A program made the position numbers and the translations under genes. Shown here in pieces: positions 55,209 through 63,965 of a DNA stretch of 64,000 nucleotides (position 1 is the stretch's first letter; the number at the start of each line of letters is the position of its first letter). The stretch spans positions 1 to 64,000 of the forward strand of contig NZ_BAABHF010000042.1 in NCBI RefSeq assembly GCF_039541955.1, given 5' to 3'. The stretch comes from Actinoallomurus oryzae (lineage in GTDB: Bacteria; Actinomycetota; Actinomycetes; Streptosporangiales; Streptosporangiaceae). Under the pieces are notes generated by a model, which was not told the DNA's origin, made no database searches, and saw nothing but the letters and a program-made list of their open reading frames with translations.

Positions 55209-55537
55209 TATCAATCTCCAACATGGAATCGTTCTGTTGAACCGTTCTCGAAAGATGCCAGGGGCTCTGGGGCGCCCCTACTCCGTCGCCGCAATCCGCG
55301 GCTTCGGCTCTGACAACGGCGTCGTCATTAAATGGCCTCGGACGGCTGGCAATCGAGCGTCGCTGGCAGTGCGACTGTCGGCGACGCATGAGTGCCAGGT
55401 GGCGCGGATCGCGTATAAGATCGATTATCAACTTTTCCCTTCGCCGCGTTTGCTCTATATCGTGGTACGGTTGCGCGGGTCTGTTGATGCGGCTGCATCA
55501 ATAGACCCGCAGGCGAGTTTTCGGTTGAGCTGATGGG
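55209..55537. other. Intergenic region before the lectin gene
   Basis: About 330 bases: promoter region of the ricin-lectin gene and the terminator-like hairpin at 55475-55510 behind the lipocalin-like gene. Nothing else is seen. Confidence 0.5.
55475..55510 (-). terminator. Terminator-like hairpin after the lipocalin-like gene
   Basis: 16-base arms (55475-55490, 55495-55510) around a 4-base loop with one mismatch. It lies 28 bases past the stop of the minus-strand gene. There is no T-run on the minus strand; on the plus strand TTTT follows after a few bases. Confidence 0.6.
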
Positions 55538-56593
55538 CTATCGCCAGTTGCCGAGTTGTTCGACGTATGCGTGCCCGTTGACTGGCTTGCCCCGGTACTG
55601 TCCGGCGGCGCTGCTCGCGCCTTCGAAGATGCCACCGTCCGCCTGGATTTCTTGTCCCTTTGGCTGAGCGGTGACGGTGAGGCGGGCGTTCAGCGCGGGG
55701 ATCTTCACGGTCCACCGGGTGCCGTACCGCTTCCCCGTGGTCGGGCTGGTCCAGAAGCCGGAGGTGCCGTCGGCGAGCGGGTCCACCGCGACGATCTCTT
55801 CTGTTCCGTCCGGGTGCAGCACAGTCGCGTAATGGACCTCGCCGCTCTTATCGAACAGATCCCAGAGGTCGACCCGGTCGCCGTTGGACAGTTGTAGCGC
55901 CATCCAGGTCCATTTCTGCGCGGCGTTCCAGTCCCAGGTGCCCCACTGGCGGTCCAGCCACGACTCGCCGGTCACCGGATAGGTGTGGTGATTCTCGGTG
56001 AGCGTTCCCTGTGACGCCAGGCTGGGCAGCGAATAGTAGTAGCTCGTGCCGCCGAGGAATGGCATCAGCCCGGTCCCATTGTTGTAAAGCGCGGGTCCCT
56101 GGGCGCTGAGTGTCAGGTTTATTTCGCCGGCTGGCAGCTTGGCGTGCAGGTGCATCGCATTCATCGGGCCGGACAGCGTCGCCGAGGGCGCGCGTACGTC
56201 GAGCGTGGTGGTGGAGAAACTGGTCTGGTCAGGTGAGTAGTCCTGGCTGTGTGTGTAGTAGGCGCCGGTGGTTTCGTCCGTGATCGCGATCAAAGTCTGC
56301 GGTGCTTTGCTGTCGACGATCTGGACCTCATAGCCGAACCGGTAGCCGTGCGCGTTGAGGTGGCCGACCACGTACCACCAGTCCTGGTCGACATTCGGGT
56401 GCGCCGCTTGATCGGCGGGCAGATGCACGAACGCGGGGAACGCGGGCGCCGTCGCGGCCGCCGGCGTGCTCGTTCCCGTTGGGGCGGAACCGGTCTTGGC
56501 CATCGCGGGGAACGCCCACGACGCCGCGCCGGCCAGCACGGCACCGAATGTCAGGGCAGCGGCCGCAGTGGACCGACGTCGTTGTCTTCGCAT
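55538..56593 (-). CDS. Secreted lipocalin-like (AttH/CrtC-type) protein
   Basis: A 351-aa exported protein with a Tat/Sec-type signal (basic MRRQRRR, then AAALTFGAVLAGAASWAF, AMA cut). The mature part has DQDWWYVVGHLNAHGYRFGY and the diagnostic ESWLDRQWGTWDWN block of AttH/carotenoid-hydratase-like lipocalin-fold proteins, two beta-barrel halves. It may hydrate or bind a hydrophobic molecule (lipid or isoprenoid) outside the membrane. ATG 56593 follows GAGGAAC. It is far from the crt cluster, so a carotenoid link is not implied. Confidence 0.8.
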   Translation of the reverse strand: MRRQRRRSTAAAALTFGAVLAGAASWAFPAMAKTGSAPTGTSTPAAATAPAFPAFVHLPADQAAHPNVDQDWWYVVGHLNAHGYRFGYEVQIVDSKAPQTLIAITDETTGAYYTHSQDYSPDQTSFSTTTLDVRAPSATLSGPMNAMHLHAKLPAGEINLTLSAQGPALYNNGTGLMPFLGGTSYYYSLPSLASQGTLTENHHTYPVTGESWLDRQWGTWDWNAAQKWTWMALQLSNGDRVDLWDLFDKSGEVHYATVLHPDGTEEIVAVDPLADGTSGFWTSPTTGKRYGTRWTVKIPALNARLTVTAQPKGQEIQADGGIFEGASSAAGQYRGKPVNGHAYVEQLGNWR

Positions 56594-57008
56594 TACTGTT
56601 CCTCATTTCTTGCTGTTGGGCGGGGTTGTTCTCGCATCGTCCCCCGGGGATGCGCCTACACCTCCGGGGCAGGGGCGTGCGGGAGCGTTCGCCGTCAGGT
56701 CGGCGCCGATTCGGATTTCGTCGTGCGGTGGGTGGTCCATTGGGCATAAGCGCAAGCCGGTCGCCTGGCGACTTTCTCGCCTCCGGCGGTGTTACCGTTC
56801 CCCGCTGTGAGCTGATCGAGGAGCTCGTCGATCACTGGCGCGGGCAATCCGTGGTGGAGTAGCGCATCATGATCGGAAAGAAGGGATCTTCGGCGCGCCG
56901 TCGGGGCCCTCGGTGACGGTTGATGGTGTGTGATCGCCTAGAACACGCCCGCTGGGGACGGTACCGAGGCTGTTGATAACGTCTTTCTGCCGCGGTCTAG
57001 GGTCACGG
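56594..57008. other. Intergenic region without a recognisable gene
   Basis: About 415 bases between the lipocalin-like gene and the SDR gene. It contains the promoter of the former. Short open frames here do not resemble known proteins. Confidence 0.5.
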
Positions 57009-57776
57009 TCACCAGGGAAGTGGGCCATCCTCGCCGAAGAATCCGGCGGTCGGTCCGTCCGCGCCGAGCGTGGCCAGGCGCACCAGGACCGCGGCGCCCT
57101 GGGCGACCGTGAGGAACCCGGTGTGGTTGTTGCTGTCGGTGTCGACGAAGCCGGGGGCGACGGCGTTGACGAGGATGCCGTCCTTGCGCAGCTCATTGGC
57201 GTAGTGCACGGTCAGCGCGTTCAGCGCGGACTTGGACGGCGAGTACGCCGCCGATGGCAGCAGCGCCGCCATCGGGCCGTCCGGGTCACTGGTGAGGCTC
57301 AGCGACGCGGCGTGACTGCTGACATTGACGATGCGCGGTGCCGGTGAGCGCCGTAGCAGCGGCAGCATGGCGTTGGTCACGGTGATCACACCGAAGACGT
57401 TGGTCTCGAACACCGCCCGGACCATGTCCAGGTCGACGGTGCTGGGGACCTGGTCGTGGGCGTCTTCCGGCGAGATCTGCCCGGAGCCGGTGATGCCGGC
57501 GTTGTTGATCAGTACGTCGAGGTGACCGAAGCGCTCCTCGACCTGCTTCGCGGCCTCCCGGACGGTGGCCGGGTCGGTGACGTTCAGGGTGACCGCGTGC
57601 ACGTCGCCACCCGCCGCGCGCAACGCCTCGGCGGCCTCCTCACCGCGCCGCGCGTCCCGGGCACCGATCAGGACCGTCATGCCCAGTCCGGCGAGTTGCT
57701 CGGCAGCCCCACGGCCGATCCCCTTGTTCGCCCCCGTGACCAGCGCGACCTTCTGGTGTGCGGTCTGCTCGCTCAT
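57009..57776 (-). CDS. Short-chain dehydrogenase/reductase
   Basis: A 255-aa classical SDR: TGxxxGIG motif VTGANKGIGRG at the N terminus, NNAG in VLINNAGIT, catalytic Ser in IVNVSSHAA and YxxxK in SAAYSPSKSAL. The nucleotide site lacks an Asp after the second strand (GARDARRG with Arg residues), which fits NADPH. It reduces a carbonyl or oxidises an alcohol of unknown identity. ATG 57776 follows AAGGAGCTGG. Confidence 0.9.
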   Translation of the reverse strand: MSEQTAHQKVALVTGANKGIGRGAAEQLAGLGMTVLIGARDARRGEEAAEALRAAGGDVHAVTLNVTDPATVREAAKQVEERFGHLDVLINNAGITGSGQISPEDAHDQVPSTVDLDMVRAVFETNVFGVITVTNAMLPLLRRSPAPRIVNVSSHAASLSLTSDPDGPMAALLPSAAYSPSKSALNALTVHYANELRKDGILVNAVAPGFVDTDSNNHTGFLTVAQGAAVLVRLATLGADGPTAGFFGEDGPLPW

Positions 57777-58505
57777 GACCAGCTCCTTGCTTATGGGAGA
57801 GTTCGTTCCTCTCAGAACCCCCGTCTTCGAAACCCGAGACGAGACAGCCCGGCCATCTGTGACATGCGGACAGAAAATAGCCGGAAGAAGATCCTCTGGC
57901 GGCGCCAGCTGGGACGAACTCGTGCGCTTCCTCTCGGAGCGTGGCGACCTGACCAGAGAGTTGTTTGGGTCGTGGGAGACAAGAGACGCTGGTTCGATCC
58001 GAAGTTGTCGGCGGCTACGCGTCGACGTGCCACTGCACGTCCCAACCGATGCCGACCAGGGACATCAGTGTGCCGGCCAGCACGGTGTACGCACGGGCCG
58101 CGCCGGCCGGCTGGGACTGCGGCGTGCGGTCGGATGGAGATGGCCGGGCTGAGCCGATCACTATCGCGAGGAGCTTCGCCGTGCCGGCGGATCGCTCGAC
58201 GGCATGCCGGACTGGCTTACGGCGAAGCCGGCCGAGCTGTCCACTACGGTCTCGTCGGACCGGCCTGACCAGGCTCCTAACGCCCGGGCTACCGATGTCG
58301 GGCTTCGTCGCCCCAACGACACGAAAGGAGCCACGGCGTCTGGGCGGCCGGTTCGTTCGGGCACAGCGGTTCGACGCCGGTTCTCCGCGACGCCAATCTG
58401 GTGATCTACGGCAAGAACGGCAGTTCGGTGTGGGCGACCGGCACGAACAAGTGCACCGGCGACCGAGCGCCGCATCCGCCGACCGTCCTGGAACCTCCGC
58501 ACGGG
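57777..58505. other. Gene-poor stretch with a lectin remnant
   Basis: About 730 bases. The only recognised content is the bulb-lectin fragment at 58332-58460. A short piece near 57900-57965 (SWDELVRFLSERGDLTRELF) looks protein-like but I cannot place it. The rest is uninformative. Confidence 0.5.
58332..58460 (+). pseudogene. Bulb-type mannose-binding lectin domain fragment
   Basis: Forty-three codons read HGVWAAGSFGHSGSTPVLRD followed by ANLVIYGKNGSSVWATGT and NKCTG, matching the repeated NLVIY...VWATGT core of B_lectin domains. There is no start, signal peptide or complete three-repeat fold, so only a relic remains. It lies in the same decayed region as the intact ricin-type lectin. Confidence 0.65.
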
Positions 58506-60314
58506 TTATTCGCGCGTCCCCGCCAGCGAGATCGGCGTGGGGCGTGTCGCGGTGAGGCTCGTCCACACGCTCGTCGCGCCGACGACCAGGAACGCTCCGA
58601 GGACGGTGAGCCAGAAGATGCCCCACGGCATCACCATCGTGCCCGCGACCCCGCTGATGCCGATCAGCGTGGCCAGCGCCGCGAGCCAGCCGAGCCCGAG
58701 GCCGGTCACGGTGACGACGGACGATTCGAGCAGCGCGGTGGCGATCACCTGTCCCCGGCCGAACCCGGTCAGCCGTGCGACCGCGAATTCGCGCCGCCGT
58801 TCCCCCGCGGCGATGACGACCGCGTTCACCACCGCGATCACCGCGTAGAGCGCGGCCAGCCCCATGACCACCTTCATCACGCCGGCGTTGAGGGTGTCCT
58901 GCGCGCTGTCGTTTTCGGCGATCCAGTCGTCCAAAGTGGACACCGGCTGCGGCAGTGCGGCGGCCACGGCGCCGGCGTCGGCGCCCGGCTGCAGCCGCAC
59001 GATCGACCGGGCCGGCCCGAGGGCGGCAGGCGGGACGAGATCGCGCGGCAGCAGGTACTCCGGGCCACCGTTGAGCTTCGGCGGCAACACCGCCACTACG
59101 CGCGGGGTGATCTCCCGGCCTCCGACACGGATCCGAACGGTGGAGCCGAGATCGCCACCCGCCGCTGCGACCGCGAGCCCGTGCAGGTCGGCGTACGACC
59201 CGGCGACGAGCCGCTGCCGGTGCGCCTGCTGGTAGGCGGCCGGGTCGATGGCGAGCGCCTCCACGTCATCGGTCTCCTCGTCGCCGTACGAGACGGTGGT
59301 GACCTTGATCGACAGGGTGTATTCCGCGGACGCGCTCGCCACGCCGGGCGTGCCGGGCGGCACCGGTCCCGCCGCGACGAGGTCACCGTGCACGTCGTCG
59401 GCCAGTTGCCGTTGCGCGCCTGCGGAAAGCGTGTCGAACGTGCCGGCCAGCCCGATCACGAGCGCGACCAGTATCAGGAGCGGCGCCGCGGTGGACGCGC
59501 TGCGCCGGACGCCGTCGCGCAGGTTCGCCCGCGCGAGCCCGCCGAGCGTCGTTGTGCCCGCGAGGCTTCCGGTGACCCTGCCGACCAGCGGCACGACGAC
59601 CGGGCTCAACGCGCTCAGCCCGAGGGCGAGCGCGAGCGTGGAGTTGATCGACAGCGGGATCGCCCCGTTGGGGCTGTCCACAGCGGTCGAGATCGACATC
59701 AGTGTGATCGCCACGGCGAGCAACAGGATTCCGACGAACCACCGGGAGAGCGTCATGACCTTGGCGGCCGTCCCGGTCTCCCGCAGCGCTTCCAGCGGAG
59801 GCACCCGCGACGCCCGGCGTGAGGCGGCGAGCACCCCTAGCTGCGCGACACCGATGCCGATTCCCGCTGAGACGTAAAGGATCCAGCCGTGCCATTCGGC
59901 GCTGAACGAATCCGGTAGGAACCCGAGACTCGCGAGCAGCGAGGTCTGCGCGCTCATCGCGACCAGCCCGACGGGCACGCCGAGGACCGTGCCGAGGGCG
60001 CCGAGCAGGAGCGCCTCGGACAGCAGCAGCCGTCGCACCTGCCCGCGGCTGCCGCCGATGAGGCGGAAGAGCGCCAGATCGCGGCGCCGCTGGGCGATGG
60101 CGAACGCGAACGTGGAACTGACGATGAAGATCGCGAGGAACGTCGAGACCCCGAGCGCCAGCCCGAGTACCGCGATCGCCTCACCATGGTCCCCGGCGGA
60201 CACGACGATCAGCAGCGAGGACTGCACGAGCGCGACTCCGAGCGTCACGGTGATGATCGCCCCGACGAACAGCTGCCAGCGTTCCCGGAACGTGGCGACG
60301 GACAGGCTGAGCAT
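58506..60314 (-). CDS. FtsX-like (MacB-type) ABC transporter permease
   Basis: A 602-aa permease with two FtsX/MacB-type membrane halves. N-terminal span: WQLFVGAIITVTLGVALVQS; the next three spans are near 60-160 (for example LFRLIGGSRGQVRRLLLSEA loop). A large periplasmic-type extracellular part lies between residues about 280 and 470, with three closing spans (LAALYAVIAVVNAVVIAAG, ALLESSVVTVTGLGLGWLA). It works with the ATPase encoded just upstream, probably exporting a peptide or drug. ATG 60314 overlaps that gene's stop (TGATG). Confidence 0.9.
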   Translation of the reverse strand: MLSLSVATFRERWQLFVGAIITVTLGVALVQSSLLIVVSAGDHGEAIAVLGLALGVSTFLAIFIVSSTFAFAIAQRRRDLALFRLIGGSRGQVRRLLLSEALLLGALGTVLGVPVGLVAMSAQTSLLASLGFLPDSFSAEWHGWILYVSAGIGIGVAQLGVLAASRRASRVPPLEALRETGTAAKVMTLSRWFVGILLLAVAITLMSISTAVDSPNGAIPLSINSTLALALGLSALSPVVVPLVGRVTGSLAGTTTLGGLARANLRDGVRRSASTAAPLLILVALVIGLAGTFDTLSAGAQRQLADDVHGDLVAAGPVPPGTPGVASASAEYTLSIKVTTVSYGDEETDDVEALAIDPAAYQQAHRQRLVAGSYADLHGLAVAAAGGDLGSTVRIRVGGREITPRVVAVLPPKLNGGPEYLLPRDLVPPAALGPARSIVRLQPGADAGAVAAALPQPVSTLDDWIAENDSAQDTLNAGVMKVVMGLAALYAVIAVVNAVVIAAGERRREFAVARLTGFGRGQVIATALLESSVVTVTGLGLGWLAALATLIGISGVAGTMVMPWGIFWLTVLGAFLVVGATSVWTSLTATRPTPISLAGTRE

Positions 60315-61060
60315 CAGTCCTCCAGTACGGCGAGCCGGTCGGCGACCTGGCGCGTGGACGGACGGGTCAGGTGGTCGACGATGCGCCCGTCGGACAGGAA
60401 CAGCACCGAATCGGCGCGGGCCGCCGCCGCGGGGTCGTGGGTGACCATCACGATGGTCTGCCCGGAGCCGTCGACGAGCGAGCGCAGCAGGCCGAGCACC
60501 GTGCGCGCGGAGCGTGAGTCCAGCGCGCCGGTCGGCTCGTCGGCGAACAGCACCGATGGCCGCGTGATCATGGCGCGGGCGATCGCGACGCGCTGTTGCT
60601 GACCGCCGGAAAGTTCGCGCGGTCGGTGCCGCAATCGCTCGCCGAGGCCGACCTCGCTGAGGATCGCACGCACCTCCTTCGTGGATACCTTGCGGCCCGC
60701 CAGCCGCAGCGGCAGCGCGACGTTCTGCTCGGCGGTCAACGAGCCGACGAGGTTGAAGCTTTGAAACACAAACCCGATTTCCTTACGCCGCAACGCGGTG
60801 AGTTCGCGCTCGGAGGCGGCGGTCAGCTCGCGGTCGCCGAGCAGCACCTGGCCGCTGGTGGGACGATCGAGGCCGGCGGCGCAGTGCAGGAGCGTGGACT
60901 TGCCCGAACCGGATGGTCCCATCACGGCAGTCCACGTGCCCCGCGCGAAACCGATACCGACGCCGTCGAGGGCGCGGACGCGTGCCTGTTTGCTGCCGTA
61001 TTCCCGGATCACGTCACGGAGTTCGACTGCGGCGTCCACGTGTGTTTCGGTCGTGATCAT
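60314..61060 (-). CDS. LolD/MacB-type ABC transporter ATP-binding protein
   Basis: A 248-aa ATPase: Walker A GPSGSGKST, Q-loop FVFQSFNLVGSL, signature LSGGQQQRVAIARAM, Walker B LFADEPTGALD, and switch His in MVTHD. It forms the exporter with the FtsX-like permease. ATG 61060 follows GAAGGAACTTTCG. The upstream region has a GTCACC/GGTGAC inverted repeat, a candidate site for an unseen regulator. Confidence 0.92.
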   Translation of the reverse strand: MITTETHVDAAVELRDVIREYGSKQARVRALDGVGIGFARGTWTAVMGPSGSGKSTLLHCAAGLDRPTSGQVLLGDRELTAASERELTALRRKEIGFVFQSFNLVGSLTAEQNVALPLRLAGRKVSTKEVRAILSEVGLGERLRHRPRELSGGQQQRVAIARAMITRPSVLFADEPTGALDSRSARTVLGLLRSLVDGSGQTIVMVTHDPAAAARADSVLFLSDGRIVDHLTRPSTRQVADRLAVLED

Positions 61061-61120
61061 CGAAAGTTCCTTCGTCCCTTGTCGGTAGGGAGAAGCTACG
61101 GAACCGATCGGGCTCGGGAC

Positions 61121-61139
61121 GTCACCTCGCGGTGGTGAC
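61121..61139. promoter_or_regulatory. Inverted repeat upstream of the ABC exporter operon
   Basis: GTCACC (61121-61126) and GGTGAC (61134-61139) with a 7-base spacer, about 60 bases before the ATPase start on the minus strand. Possible operator; no adjacent regulator gene. Confidence 0.35.
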
Positions 61140-61321
61140 TTGGGATAGCTCGCCCGGGGGATACGACGAGGGCCCGTCGTGGATAGTCGCGGAGCACGCG
61201 ATCCGCAGCATCCATGTACTTGGTGTCACCGCCCACCCGACTGCTGTATGGGTTCGGCTGGTTTGGCGGGCCAGGAACGGGTTGGCGGTGGTGGACATGG
61301 ATCGCCACCCGTGCGGAAGCG

Positions 61322-61846
61322 TCAGCTGCAGGGACGGTTGAGCGTTGCGGCGGCTTGGGCGAGGAACCGGTTGGCGGCTCGGCGGGACCGCAGGATGTGA
61401 ACGTCGGCGTGGCCGGCGTGCTTGTCGATGTTGGCGCGGACCTGGCGTGCCATCGTGGCGCGGTACTTCCACACGTACTTGGTGAAGTCCCATGTGAGGC
61501 GGTCGTAGACGCCGGTGCTGTCGTTCTGGCCGCCACCATGCTTGAAGCGCCGCTGAGCGATGCCCCATAGGCAGGTGATCGCGGGCAGGTCGAGGAAGAT
61601 CACGGTGTCCGCGCGTTTCAGGCGGATCGGCAGGGTGGAGTTGTAGTTACCGTCGATGATCCATTTCGGTTCGGCGACGAGTCTTTCCTGAATGGCGGCG
61701 AACTCCTCCTTGGGCAGGGTGTTCCACTCTTCGTCGTAGAACAGGACGTCCAGGTGGGTGACCTGTACTCCGAGGAGTTCTCCCAGTTTCCGGCCGACGG
61801 TGGTCTTTCCGCTACCACCGCAGCCGATGATGACCATCCTGTCCAC
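61322..61846 (-). CDS. Small P-loop kinase (topology modulation/adenylate kinase-like)
   Basis: A 174-aa P-loop protein: Walker A IGCGGSGKTT near residue 8, then VQVTHLDVLFYDEEWN, and KWIIDGNYNSTLPIRLKRAD, VIFLDLPAITCLWGIAQRRF typical of the topology modulation protein/adenylate-kinase-like group. GTG 61846 gives the usual four-residue lead (VDRM) before the nucleotide fold; the ATG at 61837 is also possible. Substrate unknown. No operon partner. Confidence 0.75.
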   Translation of the reverse strand: MDRMVIIGCGGSGKTTVGRKLGELLGVQVTHLDVLFYDEEWNTLPKEEFAAIQERLVAEPKWIIDGNYNSTLPIRLKRADTVIFLDLPAITCLWGIAQRRFKHGGGQNDSTGVYDRLTWDFTKYVWKYRATMARQVRANIDKHAGHADVHILRSRRAANRFLAQAAATLNRPCS

Positions 61847-61989
61847 GCCAGCCGATGCTACCGACGCGGCACGGACGGCCCGCGAGAACACACGAGCCGG
61901 ACGGGCGAGTACGTCGAAGTCGCCGTCATATCCTGCTGAAGGGTCCCCAACTTGCGGGCTCCCCTGATTACGTCAAATTCATTAAAAGC

Positions 61990-62481
61990 TGGGCGGAGAC
62001 AGGCTGCACTGTCTGCCGCGTCCCCCCGCAGTGGCCACCGGCAGAATGCTCGTGGTGGAGCGACGGCGATGCCCACCGGGTCCAAGCCCCGCGGGGTGTG
62101 CCGCGTGAGAAAGGCCGGTTCGGCAGCCACCGGATCCGCTGGACCGTAACGCTCACCGAAATGGTGATCGATGGTCCCCAACGCCCAGCGCTGCCCGGTC
62201 CGGGAGGCGCTCGGAGAGTGGCCGACCTACGTGGGACTCGGAAGCCGCACCCGTAAGATTCGCGAGGCGCTCATCGAAGCATTCGGGACGGCGTGCATGA
62301 CCTGCCGGAGCCGGATCGGGCTGTTCATCGATCAAACTCAGCGACCATGCAGGTCCGCGGGCTGCTCTGCTGGCACTGCGATACCTGGCTGGAGATGTGC
62401 CCACACCCGTCCGGGTGCCCGTGGGGTGACTACCTCAACCACCCGCCCGCCGCGCCACTGAAGCTGACCTACCCGAAGTAG
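61990..62481 (+). pseudogene. Frameshifted endonuclease VII-like gene
   Basis: Three pieces in alternating frames share a gene order expected of actinomycete endonuclease VII-domain proteins: PPQWPPAECSWWSDGDAHRV (about 62025), then IREALIEAFGTACMTCRSRI (62255-62320, next frame) and finally RGLLCWHCDTWLEMCPHPSG, ending CPWGDYLNHPP...YPK with a TAG at 62481 (first frame again). At least two frameshifts destroy it. The zinc-ligand cysteines are still visible. Confidence 0.65.
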
Positions 62482-62543
62482 CGACCCCGGACGGCGGCCC
62501 AACCCTCAGCGCGGCATGGGAACACGGAGAAACCCACCACGAA

Positions 62544-63770
62544 TCAAACAGGCCAGGACATGACCAGCTGGGTGCGGCGTTTGGCGAAGATGCGGCCCAC
62601 AGCCGGGGCCGGGACTGCCGCATCGGCGGGGTAGAGGGTGAAGCCCGGGCCGGGGCCGTTCCTGCGATCGCGGTCCCAGGTCGCCACTTGGTCGGCGAGT
62701 TGCTGGGCGAGTTCGGCGCCGCGGCGTCCGTGCCCGTACACACCGAACTGATGTCGTCGTTCCTTCGCCTCGTCGGTGCTGTGGGCATCGCGGACGGTCA
62801 GGTAGGCGAAGCTGTCAGGTGTGATGAGCGCGGGGCAGAACCAGCGAACCGCGGGGCTGATAAGGTCGCAGTCACAGTCTGGGTTCGGCCAGATCCAGCC
62901 GAAGGCGTCCGTCACGGTCGCGAGCCATAGGTGGAGGGTGTCGAACGGCTTGCCGCTGCCGACCGTGACGGTGGTCCACAGCTCGGTCCGGATGTCGGTC
63001 AACGCTCGGTCGAGCGCCGCGATGTCCAGGGCGGGGCCGCCGTCGATCGTCAACTTCACGGCTCCTTCGGCCAGCACGGCTGCCTGCTCGGCGTGGGCTC
63101 CGGCACCCTGGATCGGGACGAATCCGCATACCGTCGGGTCGTGTCCGATGAACCGGTCGCCCTCCCGTACGAAGGTGATCGAGCGGGTGATCGAGGCGAA
63201 GCACAGCGGGACGACCATCCGGCCGCCGGGGGCGAGCAGATGCCCCCACGGACAGTCCCACGCCCCGGCCGTGACGAGGATCGCATCGTAGGGGCCGTAT
63301 TCTCCGGCGGCGTGTTCGGCGTCTCCTAGGATGACCTTCACGTGCGGGTGGCCGGTCTGGGCGAGAAAGCGGGCCGCTCGCTCGGTGACGAACGGGTCGA
63401 TGTCGACGGTGACCACCGAGCCTTCGGTGCCGACGACCTCGGCGATGAGTGCGGCGTTGTACCCTCCGCTACCGATCTCGAGTACCCGCGCTCCGGGTTT
63501 GAGCCGGGCGGCTTCGAGCATCTCGGCCTGCAGCCACGGCGCACTCACCGAGCTGATCGCTTCACCGGCGGCATCGCGTTCGGTGACAATGACGTCGTAG
63601 GCGGAGTACGCGGCCGACAGGGGCGCCTCGGGAGCGAACTTTTCGCGCGGGACCTTCGCGAACGCCGCAGCAACCGCCGGTGAGCGGAGCGAACCTCGCT
63701 TTCTCAGCGTGGTGACCAGATCGGCGCGCAGACGCTCAGAGGACTCGAATGACACAGTGTCGGCGGTCAC
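62544..63770 (-). CDS. Methyltransferase related to the FxLD lanthipeptide system (PCMT family)
   Basis: A 408-aa protein from GTG 63770. An N-terminal PCMT-like methyltransferase domain contains motif I VLEIGSGGYNAALIAEVVG and VVTVDIDPFVTERAAR, with ISSVSAPWLQAEMLEAA. A C-terminal ~180-residue domain (WLATVTDAFGWIWPNPDCD onwards) is typical of the FxLD-system methyltransferases. It probably O-methylates Asp or iso-Asp in a modified peptide. No lanthionine synthetase or FxLD precursor was seen in the window; upstream genes lie outside. Start is uncertain because a clear ribosome-binding site is absent and the frame is open to 63893. Confidence 0.75.
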   Translation of the reverse strand: MTADTVSFESSERLRADLVTTLRKRGSLRSPAVAAAFAKVPREKFAPEAPLSAAYSAYDVIVTERDAAGEAISSVSAPWLQAEMLEAARLKPGARVLEIGSGGYNAALIAEVVGTEGSVVTVDIDPFVTERAARFLAQTGHPHVKVILGDAEHAAGEYGPYDAILVTAGAWDCPWGHLLAPGGRMVVPLCFASITRSITFVREGDRFIGHDPTVCGFVPIQGAGAHAEQAAVLAEGAVKLTIDGGPALDIAALDRALTDIRTELWTTVTVGSGKPFDTLHLWLATVTDAFGWIWPNPDCDCDLISPAVRWFCPALITPDSFAYLTVRDAHSTDEAKERRHQFGVYGHGRRGAELAQQLADQVATWDRDRRNGPGPGFTLYPADAAVPAPAVGRIFAKRRTQLVMSWPV

Positions 63771-63965
63771 TAAGCTGACGTTAGCCGGGGCACGGCCTGA
63801 TCGGGTGAGCAAGGCCGATCGAGGCGGGGTGGCGAAGATCCATGCCGGACTCCTACCAGAGTCCGTTACGGCATCTCCGGCGACAATGAGCACGCTGGCG
63901 GAGGAAGCGGCAACAACGGTCCTCCTAGGGTCATTTCAGGATCTCCTGGCGAATGCACTCTGGCC

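Noticed and set aside
55538..56593. Lipocalin-like protein as a carotenoid hydratase partner of the crt cluster
   Set aside because: It is 23 kb away, secreted, and the AttH-type family has many roles; no support for a pigment link.
56594..57008. Possible transposase relic between the lipocalin-like and SDR genes
   Set aside because: Short translated pieces did not match a recognisable transposase motif.
58401..59822. 473-codon plus-strand frame opposite the FtsX-like permease
   Set aside because: Only its first few codons belong to the lectin relic; the rest is antisense shadow.
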